DNA of 64,000 nucleotides from Oreohelix idahoensis (taxonomy: Eukaryota; Mollusca; Gastropoda; Stylommatophora; Oreohelicidae), in assembly GCA_024509875.1 (NCBI GenBank), contig JAMPIV010014150.1:220891-284890 (forward strand), given 5' to 3'. Made by a program: the position numbers and the translations under genes. Positions within the stretch are counted from its first letter, which is position 1. Each line of letters begins with the position of its first letter. Below, piece after piece: positions 23,726 through 35,388 of the stretch. The notes under the pieces were generated by a model. It made no database searches. It had not been told where the DNA came from and was given only the letters and a program-made list of their open reading frames with translations.

Positions 23726-24324
23726 CAAGGTTTCTCAACCTGGGTTCCACTGAACCCTAGGATTCCGAAAGAGGGGTTCCGGGAGAGATCGTGACTGGAA
23801 AAAAAACTTTCTTTTCTTTTAAACTTTTTGCGCCGGGTGAGGTTAGCGCACGCAGTGGTGGGCAGTGACCGATCTGCCCCGTATGGCAGTGCGCAATAGA
23901 ACTGTGTTCACTCTTGCACATACCATATTTCATTTGTATTTTGTAGAGTAGAAATTTGTGATAAAACTTTTATGCCTAATTGAATTTTTTTTTAAAATCA
24001 ATTAAGAAATTAAAAAAGAAAAAAACTGAAGTTTCTTCTACATACTCTACTGACTTGTATAAGAGTAAATATATTCTTGTGGGGAGCAGTAACCACACAA
24101 AACGAAAAGGCTAATAAGTTGGCCAAAATAAACATCCACACAAAAATCTATCTCTACTCAAAAGAGCATTGGCAATTATTATTGGATTATTATATTTACA
24201 GCTTACTGATCATGCTAAGGTACCTTGAGCTGTAGATATATAGTTTTTTAAGCAGGGGTTCCCTGAGACCTGAAAATTATTTCAAGGGTTGGTCCTGGAT
24301 TTAAAAAAAGGTTGAGAAACGCTG
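23726..24324. mobile_element. hAT-type MITE with 8-bp target duplication
   Basis: A 599-bp non-coding element flanked by the perfect 8-bp repeat TTCTTGAC (23718-23725 and 24325-24332). Its inverted termini are CAAGGTTTCTCAACCT and CAGCGTTTCTCAACCT (14 of 16 identical). Termini with TTTCTCAACCT and an 8-bp duplication are standard for hAT elements. It carries no transposase and would have depended on another copy. Confidence 0.92.
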
Positions 24325-24411
24325 TTCTTGACTATTTGTTTCCCCTCACGCCAAGAGTTTAAACTGCTCCGTGCAGTCCCCCGGATCCCTAAGGAAACTT
24401 TTTTTTCTTCT

Positions 24412-24690
24412 TCTTCTTCGTACACTCTCAGACGTCCACTCTCAGACGTCCACTCTCAGACGTCCACTCTCAGACGTCCACTTGAATGTTCTCAAAGAAA
24501 GCAGTAGTCAGTTTGAGGCTATTTGAATCCCCGTAAAGCTTTTCCACGAAAGGAACTGACGTCGACCATATGCGCTTTCTCTGTACCACATATAAGGGGC
24601 AACTGTGAAGCAGATGTTCAGCAGTCATTTTATCAGTGCCACAGTTACATTGATCGGTAGTTCCTATCTTTAGCTTGTTGAATAGACAAT
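24412..24690 (-). mobile_element. LINE family C 3' end, minus strand
   Basis: Reverse-strand match to the family C C-terminus (GTTACATTGATCGGTAGTTC is shared with 8785-8806 and the rest with 15195-15400). It ends in a CTTCTTCTTCTTC tail near 24412. The 14-bp motif CACTCTCAGACGTC is repeated four times at 24427-24482, a small expansion at the stop-codon region. Confidence 0.75.
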
Positions 24691-24719
24691 ATATAAGGAG
24701 ACAAATAAGACTACTGTTA

Positions 24720-24934
24720 CATCAGGCATGTCGTATGCGAAAATTAATATGAAGTTGTGTATGAGACTGGCAACGTCATCATGTAGAACAGATGAAACCA
24801 CTGCTGCATGAACACATAAATGTTGTGGTGAAGGCATCTTGCTATGGGTGCCAGCTGCAAAAGTGGCTCCATAAAGATAGCAAACCTGGAAGACGATCGT
24901 TATGGCATTTTGTAATGCAAATGATGATGGTGAC
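24720..24934 (+). mobile_element. LINE family D 3' UTR fragment
   Basis: A non-coding stretch resembling 23390-23545 (ACTGGCAACGTCATCATG, ACCACTGCTGCA, then an ATGATGATGGTGAC tail). The large LTR retrotransposon begins directly at the end of this tail and uses its GTGAC as target. Confidence 0.5.
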
Positions 24935-26110
24935 TGTCGTAATTTTTATCTGAGAGGGTGCTGATGAATATTGGTCCCTTTAGAGTGTAAAGTGATATTG
25001 AAGGCTCTGTGAGAATAAGGATTTAGGTGAATGAGGTAGTAGATTCACAAGCGCTGGGAAGGAGCAAGGACAGTCTCTTATTACGACAATATCTGTTTTC
25101 TCACAGACTACTCCTATCTCTCTTCTGCACAAACAATTGTTTGTCAGTTCCAGTCGTTCAACGCGCTCACCGATTTGGTGATTCTGTCGCTCAACGTACA
25201 TGAATACAAACTACACAGATGGAAATGTTTGGAGTTTTAGGCCAACCGACAACCAACACAATTAATGATTAATACCTTTATTATCATAAAGGACGCACAC
25301 ATCATTGTACATTTACAGTCAAAAATCAAAGGTTACAGAATACAAATATAATAAGGGAAGAGGGGGTTGTGAGGAGAAATATCCCATCCACCGTTTCCCG
25401 TTTATATCTACTAACAGACAAAACCCGGTCCCAAAGACAAGAAGGGGGGGGGGGGGGGGTGATCAGAGATAGGCAATTTAACCCACTGGTAAATATATTA
25501 CTCTGAGGCAAGGGGTTACAGAAAGAAGGGGGGGGGGGTGTAGAGGAAAGCTAGGGTTTTCAATTGTCTCCCTTTAAATCAACAAATTTTACGGGAGGGG
25601 GGAATGAACACAGTTACCCAATCCCACTAGGAGAGATCCCGTACAAGGAATATAATGCACCTTAGTATAAGGTCGAACTAATTAAAAGGGTAAAGAAAAG
25701 ATAAATCTCCTTTCATTCAAAAAACACACTAGGGCTGGCCATCCCAACAAACACACACGCAGACTTACCGAAAGGTGAATTCGGGCACTTCATAGGAAAT
25801 ACATCAAAAAACAGCACTAAACCTTGGCTTAGGTAAAAGTAATTTCTTCCGTGTACAGCCCCAGATTTTGCGGGTTGTTTAAGTTAACAAAGTGTCCCGA
25901 AATCGCTGGACGTTGAAGTTTAACGGTACTGTTTGTTTATTAGATAAAGTTCCTAAAGAAAGGCACAGGCACTTGGCTAAGCGTGAGGTATGGTGTGGTT
26001 CCTAAAATTGGCACAGCTGGCGGAGATAACTTCCTTTTTCCGTAATGTCACAAGTTAAGAAAAACACTGAGGTAAGTTCTTCGGGGGCGGCGGGGGGGGG
26101 GGGGGGGGGG

Positions 26111-26144
<34 letters not shown>

Positions 26145-27384
26145 GGGGGGGGGGGGGGGTGGGGGGGGGGGGGGGGGGGGGGGGTTAAAATCCACTGAAT
26201 CTGCGTGACAGACAGTGTTCAGGTATCGATGCTTTTTCTTCACAAATAGGGGCAGTGAATAAAATATGTTCTGCTTCCAGTTGTCGTTAAGGGCTATATA
26301 TGAACTAGTATTTTTAAAGTGTTTCTTGAATGGCTTTTTTCTCAGTTACGTTCAGAGGAGCGGGGCCCATTACAGGTCGCCACAAGTTTAGCTTTAAAAA
26401 AGTTCATATGTTACTGGAGTTATCAAATTGAGTTTGGCAGAACTCTGTATATAGTTAATAATTGCTGGGATGCAGGTTGAATGATCGTTCTGAATGAAAG
26501 ATAATCAAAACAAGAAATGCATTACAAAAAATATTATAATCTGACGCGATAAATTACAGTTAGCCTATTTACTTATTAGCGTCGTCAATTAACAAATCAG
26601 GAAAACTTCCCGTGAGTTAAAAATAATTAAAAGCACATCTATCTATACAGAACTAAACTGTATTAAAGTTATACTTCTCTTTAACGTCTGCAAAATAAAT
26701 TTACGCGTCAATTGTATTAGGAAATACTTTTAGCTGTAACATTAGTTTGCACTAGAACTTTGAAAATGGGTTTATTTAATAAGGTTAAATTTACACCACA
26801 ATCCATTGAAATCAATAGAAATAACTCGACCAATGATCACTCGAAGCTAATGTATAAATTACCGTCTGCACAGAAAGAATACACTCCAATAGTCACGAAA
26901 GTAGATGAAATCCAGCAGGAATCCGACTATGCTAGTGCAACTAGGATTCTGTCAGAGCGAACGATAAAATGCAGTTTATCGGAGTTCTCTATTTATACTT
27001 ATCGAATGTAACTTGAATGGGGCGTGTTAAATTTTCGCACCTTTCTTGATCTTGAGCAAAATTCGGGGTACCTCGCCGATGTGTTAAACGCTGCGATTCC
27101 TTCGTTTTCCCCGGTCTACCGATTTTCTTCCGTCTCAGGCTGCTCGCATAAGAGTGCGAAAATCTCTCGAGAAGCTAACTCTGTGAGCTGCAAGTCCCTG
27201 ATTCTTTAGATCGCGGCCGCTCCACGTTGAATTCTGAAGATCAGCCTGTTCTTTGATGGTACCGCTGCATGCCGGTAAAAGTTACAACAGATGATCAGGG
27301 GTTCTAAAGTTATGAGAGGCCAATATTCTGTTATCATCCATCGAGTCAGGGAAATTCATTTGTCATACTTAGACGTACGTCACA
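24935..27384 (-). repeat. 3' LTR of outer element
   Basis: It starts TGTCGTAATT and ends TACGTCACA on the plus strand, and is nearly identical to 41464-43858. It contains a poly-G tract of about 100 bp (26090-26184) on the plus strand. It differs from its partner in that tract, a 12-bp indel near 26293, and a handful of substitutions. Confidence 0.95.
25277..25282 (-). promoter_or_regulatory. candidate polyadenylation signal in 3' LTR
   Basis: AATAAA on the minus strand, in the part of the LTR downstream of the TATA box. The position suits the end of an element transcript. It is a motif match only. Confidence 0.35.
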
Positions 27385-27400
27385 ATCGTCCCCACTTTTG
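27385..27400 (-). promoter_or_regulatory. polypurine tract of outer element
   Basis: On the sense strand a purine-rich AAAAGTGGGGACGAT stretch lies directly before the 3' LTR and 20-35 bp after the pol stop. This is the expected position of the plus-strand primer. Confidence 0.65.
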
Positions 27401-27418
27401 AGACATGGAAACTCGTTT

Positions 27419-30400
27419 TCATGTTTCATTTATGACAATGAAGCTGCCCTGATCGGTAGCTTTAGGATGATTGGCATCGTCGATTTTCTCCTCTTCCTCT
27501 GTGGTCCAGTTTCTACTCAAGAAGTCAGCTCCGACATTCTGTTTTCCTGGAATATATTCCACTTTGAAGGAATAAACACTCAATAGCAAGGCCCAACGCA
27601 TTATCCTTGCGTTGAATTCCTTCTTGGCCCCCAGGAAAGCTAGTGGAGCATGGTCTGTTTGCACCGTGAAAGAAGTACCATACAGAAACTCATGATGGCG
27701 TCTGATGCCATGAATCAGAGCGAGACATTCTCTTTCAACGACACTGTAGTTGCGTTCCGCTTTATTCAGTTTCCGACTGCCATAGGCAACTGGAAATAGC
27801 ATGTTCGGGTCACTGTCCTCGGCTTGAAGCAATTTTGACCCGATGCCCTGACCTGACGCGTCAACTCTCAGTATGAAAGGTTTCTTAAGGTCAGGTAACC
27901 TTAGGATGGGGTATGCCGACAACTGTCCTTTCAAAGTACTATACGCGTGTTCGCACTTTTGATCCCATATGACCTTATCAGGACAACCTTTCTTGGTGAG
28001 GTCAGTCAGAGGTGCTGTCAGTCCGTTGAAGTTCTGGATGTATTTCTGATAGTATGCACATAGCGATATGAAGGAACGTACGTCTTTCTTCGTTCGGGGT
28101 CTTTTTGCTGCCACAATTTTCTCCACGTTCTTCTTAATAGGCCAACTGCATCCGTGAGAAATAGTATGCCCCAGGAAGTCTAACTGTTCAAACCCGGTGA
28201 GACATTTGCTAGGTCTGGCTGTGAGACCCGTTTCCTGTAGTCTCCTGAGGAGCATAGCAACCGTAGCAATATGTTCTTCATAGGTTTCCGATGCAATTAA
28301 TATGTCATCCATGAAATTATGGATATGGGGACTTTGCAAAGGCTCTAGAAGCTTCCTCATCATCCTGGTGAACACTCCTGGTGCGTTATGCAAACCGAAC
28401 GGCATCACATTAAATGTGTAATGTCCTTCGCTAGTGCTGAAAGCTAACAAAGGTTTAATTTCCTCCTTGACTGGTATTTGATAATAACCTTTACTGAGGT
28501 CAATCTTGGAGAAGATCTTTGCTTTGCTGAGCTTGGTGAACAACTCAGAAACAGTTTGGAGAGGTTCGGGCTGGAATTCCGTTACAGCGTTTAGCAACCT
28601 GTAATCAATGCACAGCCTAACTTCCTTATTGGGCTTCTGCAACAGCACTACACTCGAGCTGTAAGGAGATGTAGACTCACTGATAATTCCTGCCTGACGC
28701 AGCTTGTCTATTTCTCCGCGAAGTGCATCCGCTTTAGCGTATGGGATGGGGTAAACTCTGGTTTGAACAGGGGTCTCGTTTGTTAATTTCATATCAAATT
28801 CAATGAGATTTGTTCGACCAGGTACATCCGTTAAGACTGCACTGTACTGTTTTAGTAGAGCCCTGGTTTCTGTTTGTTGTTCAGGTGAGAGATTGTCGCC
28901 GAACTTGACATCTTTAAAGGATTCTGTGGGTTGCAGTGGATACTCCATGCAACCATCATCATCTTCCTCGTCTTCCGTTGCTATGGCGACAGCCAGGAGA
29001 TGCTCGGAGGATGGCACCGGTCTTTCCAAATATTTCTTTAACAGATTTATGTGGAAGACCTTCTCCTTTCCTTTGATGGAGATCTTGTAATTGGTACGTG
29101 AGATCTTTTTAAGGACGGTAAACGGCCCTTGCCATCCGATGCGAAGTTTATTGCTTCCGGTTGGGAGTAGCAACAAAACTTTCTCCCCTGGTTGGAGCTC
29201 TCTCTCTTTTGCAGCTTTGTTGTATCTTTTAGCGTGTTTAGCGCGGGCTTTTGTAAGGTTGGTTGTAGCTAGATCCCATCCTAGCTTTAGCCTTTCCTTG
29301 AGCTCAGATACATACTTGCTTGCAGAGACGACTGTCTCGTCAGCCTTTTGGTCTGTCAGGGACCGAAGTAAGGCTTCTAATGGCCCCTTTATAGGTCTGC
29401 CAAATAAAAGTGTAGCAGGCGGGAATCCCGTAGACGCTTGGGGAACCTCTCGGTAGGCGAATAAGGCAGCCGATATATATAGGTCCCAGTCTTCCGGTTT
29501 CTCCTTACCCAGCTTACGTAACATGGTGGTGAGGCTGCCATTAAAACGTTCCACGAGCCCATTTCCGGCCGGATGGTAGGGTCTTGTGTGGATATGTTTG
29601 GCCCTCAAGATCTTAAAGATCTCCTCCATTAACAGGCTACGGAATTGGGATCCATTGTCCGTCAAAACTTGTTGAGGGAATCCCAACCGTGTAAAAATTT
29701 GCACGAGGGCTTCTGCAACATGCTTGGAATCTATGCATGTTAGCGGTACAGCTTCGGCCCACATAGTGCAAGTGTCAACTGAGGTCAGGATGAACCTGTT
29801 CCTTCTTTTGGTCTTTTCCAGAGGACCAATAATGTCGACAGCAACCCGTTCAAATGGAGTCCCTACTATTGGCATTTGCCCCATAGGTACTGGGGGTGTC
29901 AAGTGCTTGGGTGCTACCCGTTGGCACTGGGCGCAGGATTTCACATACCTGACAATGTCAGAGTTCATTCCTGGCCACCAATAGTGGGTTTTTATTCGCT
30001 GAATAGTGGCGTTTTGTCCCATATGTCCGCTAAAGGGAAGAGAGTGCCCCATCTCTAAGATCTGGCTTCGGTACTGCGTCGGAACTAGGAGCTGGTTATT
30101 CCCCGTGTCCGGGTTTCCCGTTCTACGATACAATACGCCATCCTTAGAAAAGATGTCTCCGTTGTGTCTGGGGTCCTTAGCCATGGGCAGTTTTTTAAAG
30201 CAGAGCTCTAGAGTAGGGTCCTTTTGTTGCGCCTCCTTCAGTTCGTTCGGCAACAAATTTGGCGCAGGCTCCCTCTCCTTCTTGGCTTGCCCTCTTGTGG
30301 TTACCGCTGTCACAATCGGCTCCTTTGGTCTCCCAATAAACACATATCTACATCCCAGGATAACTGGGTAGATAGGATCATCCATAATGGCCGCTTTAAT

Positions 30401-30676
30401 AACTCCTCTGACAAAGTCAGAGTGTATTTCTACCAGTGCGATAGGCAGCGTCCTGGGCGCATCACTCTTAAACACTCCACTAAGTTTGACGGTTTCCTCT
30501 GTCTCCTGACCTGGTTTGACTAGGTGTCTAGCAACAATACAACTAAAACTTAATCCAGTGTCAAAGAGACAAGTGGTTGAGGTACCATTCAAAATTACAG
30601 TTCCTCGAGTTGAGGGTCGGTCCCCCTCAGGTTGAGAATCACTGACATTGACTCTACCTTTCGAGGCTGTATGCAA
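27419..30676 (-). CDS. pol: Gmr1-like pol: protease-integrase-RT-RNase H
   Basis: One uninterrupted 1,085-codon frame encoding the enzymes of the outer LTR element. In order: aspartic protease (CLFDTG, Asp39), integrase zinc domain (His211, His218, Cys248, Cys251), integrase core (Asp281, Asp340, Glu376, spacing 35), a GPF-type module (residues 505-550), reverse transcriptase (residues 640-830, catalytic FMDD at 788-791) and RNase H (Asp939 in RVDAS, to about 1060). Sequence type is Ty3/Gypsy, but integrase precedes RT, as in Gmr1-type elements. All catalytic residues I can check are present. The gag frame (to 30595) overlaps by about 80 bp in another frame, so a frameshift links them, either programmed or a mutation. 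The host element cannot complete gag because of the nested insertion. Confidence 0.93.
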   Translation of the reverse strand: MHTASKGRVNVSDSQPEGDRPSTRGTVILNGTSTTCLFDTGLSFSCIVARHLVKPGQETEETVKLSGVFKSDAPRTLPIALVEIHSDFVRGVIKAAIMDDPIYPVILGCRYVFIGRPKEPIVTAVTTRGQAKKEREPAPNLLPNELKEAQQKDPTLELCFKKLPMAKDPRHNGDIFSKDGVLYRRTGNPDTGNNQLLVPTQYRSQILEMGHSLPFSGHMGQNATIQRIKTHYWWPGMNSDIVRYVKSCAQCQRVAPKHLTPPVPMGQMPIVGTPFERVAVDIIGPLEKTKRRNRFILTSVDTCTMWAEAVPLTCIDSKHVAEALVQIFTRLGFPQQVLTDNGSQFRSLLMEEIFKILRAKHIHTRPYHPAGNGLVERFNGSLTTMLRKLGKEKPEDWDLYISAALFAYREVPQASTGFPPATLLFGRPIKGPLEALLRSLTDQKADETVVSASKYVSELKERLKLGWDLATTNLTKARAKHAKRYNKAAKERELQPGEKVLLLLPTGSNKLRIGWQGPFTVLKKISRTNYKISIKGKEKVFHINLLKKYLERPVPSSEHLLAVAIATEDEEDDDGCMEYPLQPTESFKDVKFGDNLSPEQQTETRALLKQYSAVLTDVPGRTNLIEFDMKLTNETPVQTRVYPIPYAKADALRGEIDKLRQAGIISESTSPYSSSVVLLQKPNKEVRLCIDYRLLNAVTEFQPEPLQTVSELFTKLSKAKIFSKIDLSKGYYQIPVKEEIKPLLAFSTSEGHYTFNVMPFGLHNAPGVFTRMMRKLLEPLQSPHIHNFMDDILIASETYEEHIATVAMLLRRLQETGLTARPSKCLTGFEQLDFLGHTISHGCSWPIKKNVEKIVAAKRPRTKKDVRSFISLCAYYQKYIQNFNGLTAPLTDLTKKGCPDKVIWDQKCEHAYSTLKGQLSAYPILRLPDLKKPFILRVDASGQGIGSKLLQAEDSDPNMLFPVAYGSRKLNKAERNYSVVERECLALIHGIRRHHEFLYGTSFTVQTDHAPLAFLGAKKEFNARIMRWALLLSVYSFKVEYIPGKQNVGADFLSRNWTTEEEEKIDDANHPKATDQGSFIVINET

Positions 30677-31231
30677 ACATCCAACGCGGTTTGGACCGGT
30701 TTGTTTGCCCTGATCAGACGTTCCTGGTGTAGGGGTCTTTCCTTTTCCTTGACCTTGGTGGCCGCGCTGCCACGTAGGCTTGGTGGGTTGATCAGAATTG
30801 TTGTTGTTGGGGGGGGGTATCGGGTTTTGTAGAATTTCGATTTTTCCTGGGGAGGTCTCTGGGTATTATTTTCTCGTTGGTTATAATTCTGAGAGGAATT
30901 AGAGGAATAGGATGACTGCTCTAGATTTTGTTTACGAGATGGCTCATCTGTGGGTTTACGTTTAGTGCTGGGAAGTTCGGCCATTGCATTGGTATAGCGT
31001 TCGGCCTTATTGAGTATGTCCTCAAGCCTGACTGCGCGCTGTTCAGCCAAAAATCTACGGGTTTCGTTTGACATAGTTGCCTTTATCTGTTCCACAAGAA
31101 CAAGTTCAAGTAGTCCCTCATATGTAAGAGGTAGGTCAGATAATTCAATGCACTTTGTCAGATAACCCGTGAGACGTGAAGAGAACTGGGGAAATGTTTC
31201 CGTGCTCTCTTTTCGGCTGTTTCTGAACAAC
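30595..31231 (-). pseudogene. gag: outer element gag, C-terminal part
   Basis: About 210 codons continuing the gag that starts at 40709. It contains FRNSRKESTETFPQFSSRL, a capsid-like segment that aligns with FRNAKLLSGETYHQFSARL of the element at 60.6-64 kb. A basic, Asn/Gln-rich tail follows. A CCHC zinc knuckle is not visible, perhaps because of a frameshift near the poly-G at 30811-30818. About 13 codons present in the related gag are missing between the two halves, beside the nested insertion. Confidence 0.8.
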
Positions 31232-32448
31232 ACCTTTTCTAAAGTTTAATTGGACGTACACACTCGACAGCACAGATAGTGACAAATCACAGGTTGCCAT
31301 AATACATCATAGTACAGTGGATAAATGGTCTTGCAATGTTACATGGGCACTCATGTAGAATAATTGTATAATGGACTGTCAGTAGCCAAGCACTCAGTAT
31401 CGCCCATACATATATCATCTGACTTCACTGACTGAGCACGTCAGCTTATAAACAATATTTCAGATGGCTTCTAAACCTAATCTCGTCTAGCGACGATTCT
31501 TCAACATAATGTTCAGCACATATTTTTCCATATAATAATATTGAACCGCTAGCAATGGGTTCTCATGTGTAGCAGTGATCTCTGGACTGATCAAGCGATA
31601 ATACGGGCATCCCTTTTCTCTTCTTGAAAGTCACTACATGTTTTGGTTCCAAGATGGCTTCACTCGTGAGCTGTCACTCACGTTTGGATACAGATAATGA
31701 ATCTGTCCTAAAGTTAGTCATTCATAAAACATTTCATTGCTCTGTAGATTTGATCATGAACAATTGACTGCAATCTACAGGATATAGTGCTGCTAGGAAT
31801 CGAAGTCGTTTTCATCGAGTCAAATATATTCTCTTAGACATTCAAATCGTAACTATCGAAAATGGTGGCTTCGATCGAGAGTTCATAAGAGTATCTTTGA
31901 TTACCTTGGTATAGGAAATATGAAACTGCCATTCCTTGGCAATACGATAAACACTGGGGTAAAGCATACACGATAGGTTTAGACGACTATCACCTTCCCA
32001 CAAATACTGAGATCACTTTTTTCCCGGCGACAGGCCGACATGGAAAAACACAGTCCCTATCAGGACGAAGCCAAATCACACCACACTCTAGCGACACATC
32101 CGCCGAATAGCCTTCGACCTCTCTAGAGACAACAGAACATATAGTTCGACTTAGATATGTAAAGATATACAGATATAAGACAGACTCGTCCTACTCAGAC
32201 AAACAATACACATAAATTCAGGCCATAGATATTCTGAAGCAAGAACAATCTATTATTACCCAAACAACGAATAAATCGCAGTAAAATGGATTTATCCGCG
32301 GAGTTTGATCGAAAGAGCCGACACAACTTTCAAGGGAAGTAACTCAATAATGACTTTCCCTTAAGCACTATTTTGCTTTCAAAATATTTGCGAAGAAACA
32401 AGAATACCAATGTATAATATTGTAAGATATCAAAGACTGCACGTAACA
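31232..32448 (-). repeat. 3' LTR of nested element
   Basis: Nearly identical to 39236-40462. It lacks the first few bases of the plus-strand left end (TGTGT in the other copy), pointing to a small deletion at the junction with gag. Confidence 0.93.
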
Positions 32449-32467
32449 GTCTTACCACACCTCCCGG
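32449..32467 (-). promoter_or_regulatory. polypurine tract of nested element
   Basis: The sense strand reads GGGAGGTGTGGTAAGAC directly upstream of the 3' LTR, the expected plus-strand primer site. Confidence 0.5.
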
Positions 32468-32940
32468 GAAAAAAAAAATGGAACATTTTTTTTTTTTTTT
32501 TTTGAAATACATCTAGGAGCAACGTACAATAGGCTCACAACGCATGAATAATGCGCAGATGAAAATATCAGGAATACCTATAACGCCTAATATGAGGCTA
32601 AGTCGACTTATGGAGCGACTGGTGAGAATGTGTCTCATAAACTGAGAGAAATTATTTCTCTACAAGTATATTTTTCCAGGAAGGTGTCATCAAAGTATAA
32701 TACAATTCTGGCAATTACACAATGCCTAAAAAATTCATATCATCATTTCGTATTAGATATCTTAAATTTATGATTTATGAAGAAAAAAAAATCATCAAAG
32801 CACAGCGGTGAATAAACATCAATGAACCGCTATGTAGTGATACAATCATTATATTATTAAATTACAAATGTGTATCTATCATGATATAGAAAAGGAACTA
32901 CTATAGAACTAGACATATCAAGAAGTCTAAGCCCTAATAG

Positions 32941-33417
32941 TTATGTGGAATCATGTGGGCATCTTGACAGAATGTCTGCCATCACATTATCTGATCCACG
33001 AATAGCTCGCACAGAGAAATGAAAAGGTTGAAGAGCAATTGCATATCGAGTAGACCTCGAGCTCTTCAAATTCTTACTCTGTATAGCAGTAAGAGCTTTT
33101 TGGTCGGTTTCTACTATGAAATGTGCGCCTAGAAGGAATCTCTGTAGTTTGAGGATCGACCAAACCATAGCTAATAGCTCACGGTCTAAAACCGAATAAT
33201 TCCTTTCTGCCGCATTAAGTTTTCTGGAAATATACATTACAGGATGCAGAGTTCCAGAGTACTCTTGCATTAGTGCCGCTCCAATCCCAGTGGATGAAGC
33301 GTCACTACGAAGAACGAATGTCTTATCTTTAGTGGGTAGCACTAAAATAGGTGGTGTTGAAAACAGTGTTTTAATCTTATCCAGAGAGCATTGGCATTCC
33401 TGAGACCAGTGGACCAC
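32941..33417 (-). pseudogene. nested element RNase H
   Basis: About 158 codons of a Ty3/Gypsy RNase H: FVLRSDASSTGIGAAL with the first Asp, RNYSVLDRELLAMV with the Glu, then FIVETDQKAL and the ADILSR C-terminal motif. It follows RT across a frameshift at about 33420-33435. It is the last domain of pol, ending some 490 bp before the polypurine tract. Confidence 0.88.
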
Positions 33418-33434
33418 ATTAGGCGAACCTTTCT

Positions 33435-34295
33435 TTAGAAGTGTTGAGAGAGAGGTGCCATGATAGAGGATAGATTCTGAATGAATCTGCCATAAAATTG
33501 AATAAGACCTAACAGACTTCTCACCTGTTTTTTAGTCTTAGGGATTGAGATGTTAAGTATCTTACTAGTATTATGGTCCTCTGTCTTTAGGAAACCATGA
33601 CCAACTCGGTGGCCTAGGAAAGAAATTTCGCTAAAACCAATATAGGCTTTAGAGGGTTTCGCTGTCAGGTTGTGCTCACGCAAAGTAGACAGCAATTCAT
33701 CTAACCCTGAATAGTGATCTTCCCAAGTATCGCTGAAAAGACAGATGTCGTCTAGATATGCAATGACATCTGACCGATAAGATAGGATTCGGCGCATCAT
33801 GCGTACGAACGTAGCTGGTGCGTTCATAAGACCGAAAGGCATAAAATTCCATTGGAACAAACCTCTAGGTGTTGAAAAAGCCGTGAGAGGTTTGGCGCGT
33901 TCAGATAAAGGAACTTGCCAATATCCTTTAGACAAATCAAGTTTAGTGAAAAAATGAGATTTGGAGAGTCGAGTAAGTAGCTCTTCCAGTAAAGGCATAG
34001 GTTCGGCATCGAACTTCGTTACTTGATTCAATTTTCGATAGTCAACGCAAAGACGTATGTTATTGTCTTTTTTACGCACAATAACCATCGGCGAAGAATA
34101 TGCAGAGGTGGATGGTTCGATTATTTTCAAATCTATCATCTCATCCAACTCTTTCTCGACCTGTGCTTGAAAATGTATAGGTATAGGATAAGGTCTAACC
34201 CTAATAGGAGTATGGTCAGTTAGAACAATGTCATGTTGAATGACATTCGTTTGTCCAGGGATGTCAGTGAGTACATCCTGAAATGTTTGCAACAT
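33435..34295 (-). pseudogene. nested element reverse transcriptase
   Basis: About 286 codons with the full RT order: YSSPMVIVRKKDNNIRLCVD, TKLDLSKGYWQVPL, the FGLMNAPATFVRMM box, the catalytic YLDD (IAYLDDICLFS) and the FLGHRVG thumb motif. The catalytic Asp pair is intact. Frames change on both sides: integrase upstream ends in this region, and RNase H downstream is shifted. Confidence 0.9.
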
Positions 34296-35388
34296 AGTTG
34301 AAACTTGTCGCTGTTCCTAGAGACAAATCAGGAGAGACAGTAACGTTCTTCCATGATTCACTGGAATGAAGTGGGATCATTGGAAGAGGAAGATTTACAT
34401 CTGAAAAACTTGTTTCCTCATCCTGTATCACGGACAGTGATGAGTAATGACCATGTTGTACTGGAGAATTGTCCGTTGCTTGGAAAATGGGTTGCAAATA
34501 ATCCGGACGTTCATGGAATTCAGTAAGCATATTGATGTGGAAGGTTTTATGCTTCCCATCAATATCGACAATATAGTCGACATCGGAAATTTTCGATATT
34601 ATATCGTACGGACCTTTCCAAGAAATAAGTAATCTGTTTTCCCTACAAGGTAGTAATACAAATGCTTTGTCACCAGGACAAAGTTGTCGTAAGCATCTCT
34701 TCTTATTGGCAAATTGCCTTGCCTTCTGTTTCGCAAATTCAGAAGAAGAAGTTGCTAATTTGCATGCTTCGATAATTTTTTGTCTCAACGCGATGACATA
34801 TTCGTAGGATGACTTTGTGTCATCGTCAATATTGTCAGATGTTATGAGATCGTGAAGCAACGACATAGGGCCACGCGGACGCGCGCCAAAGACGAGTTCA
34901 AAGGGAGAAAATCCCGTATGTTCATTGGGTACCTCTCTGTAAGCGAAGAGGGCCGCAGGTAAAACTCTGTCCCAGTCTTGAGGATGATGATCCTCAGTTA
35001 TCTTCCCCAGTAAGTTTTTAAGTGTTCTATTAAGGCGTTCGACCATACCATTAGACATTGGATGGTAGATACTACTTAAAGATCTATCTATCTGCAGAGT
35101 AGACATTACTTGAGACATGGTATCTGATATTAGTTGGGTGCCATGGTCTGACAATATCTCTCCGGGGAACCCCAGACGAGAAAATATAAGCCAAAGAGCA
35201 TCTGCAATATCAGCAGTAGTAATGCTCTTCAGAGGAATAGCCTCTGGCCAACGTGTGCACATATCAACACACGTCAAGATAAACTGATGTCCTCTGGCAG
35301 ACTTGATCTTAAATGGACCAATAATGTCTATGGCCATTTTTTTGAAACGGCCGAATAGGAATGTCCGCCGCCTGAATGGGTGCAGCAT
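34264..35388 (-). pseudogene. nested element integrase core and GPF-like domain
   Basis: About 374 codons. AIDIIGPF (first Asp), ILSDHGTQ (second Asp) and GMVERLNR (Glu) give the DDE triad, which joins cDNA to the target. A C-terminal module around SWKGPYDIISKISDVDYIVD matches the GPY/F type. It lies upstream of RT, which places this element with the Gmr1-order group. The frame shifts at about 35345 relative to the zinc domain. Confidence 0.9.

Noticed and set aside
26055..26243. Proline-rich open frame, and its counterpart at 42532-42729
   Set aside because: It is the reverse translation of a poly-G tract in an LTR, and its length changes between the two LTR copies.
26760..27209. Open frames conserved identically at 43186-43683, suggesting a real gene pair
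   Set aside because: They lie antisense to the element inside the two LTRs. Their identity follows from LTR similarity, not from protein selection.
28803..30523. Plus-strand open frames of about 60-121 codons
   Set aside because: They are antisense to the continuous pol gene at 27419-30676 and have no domain.
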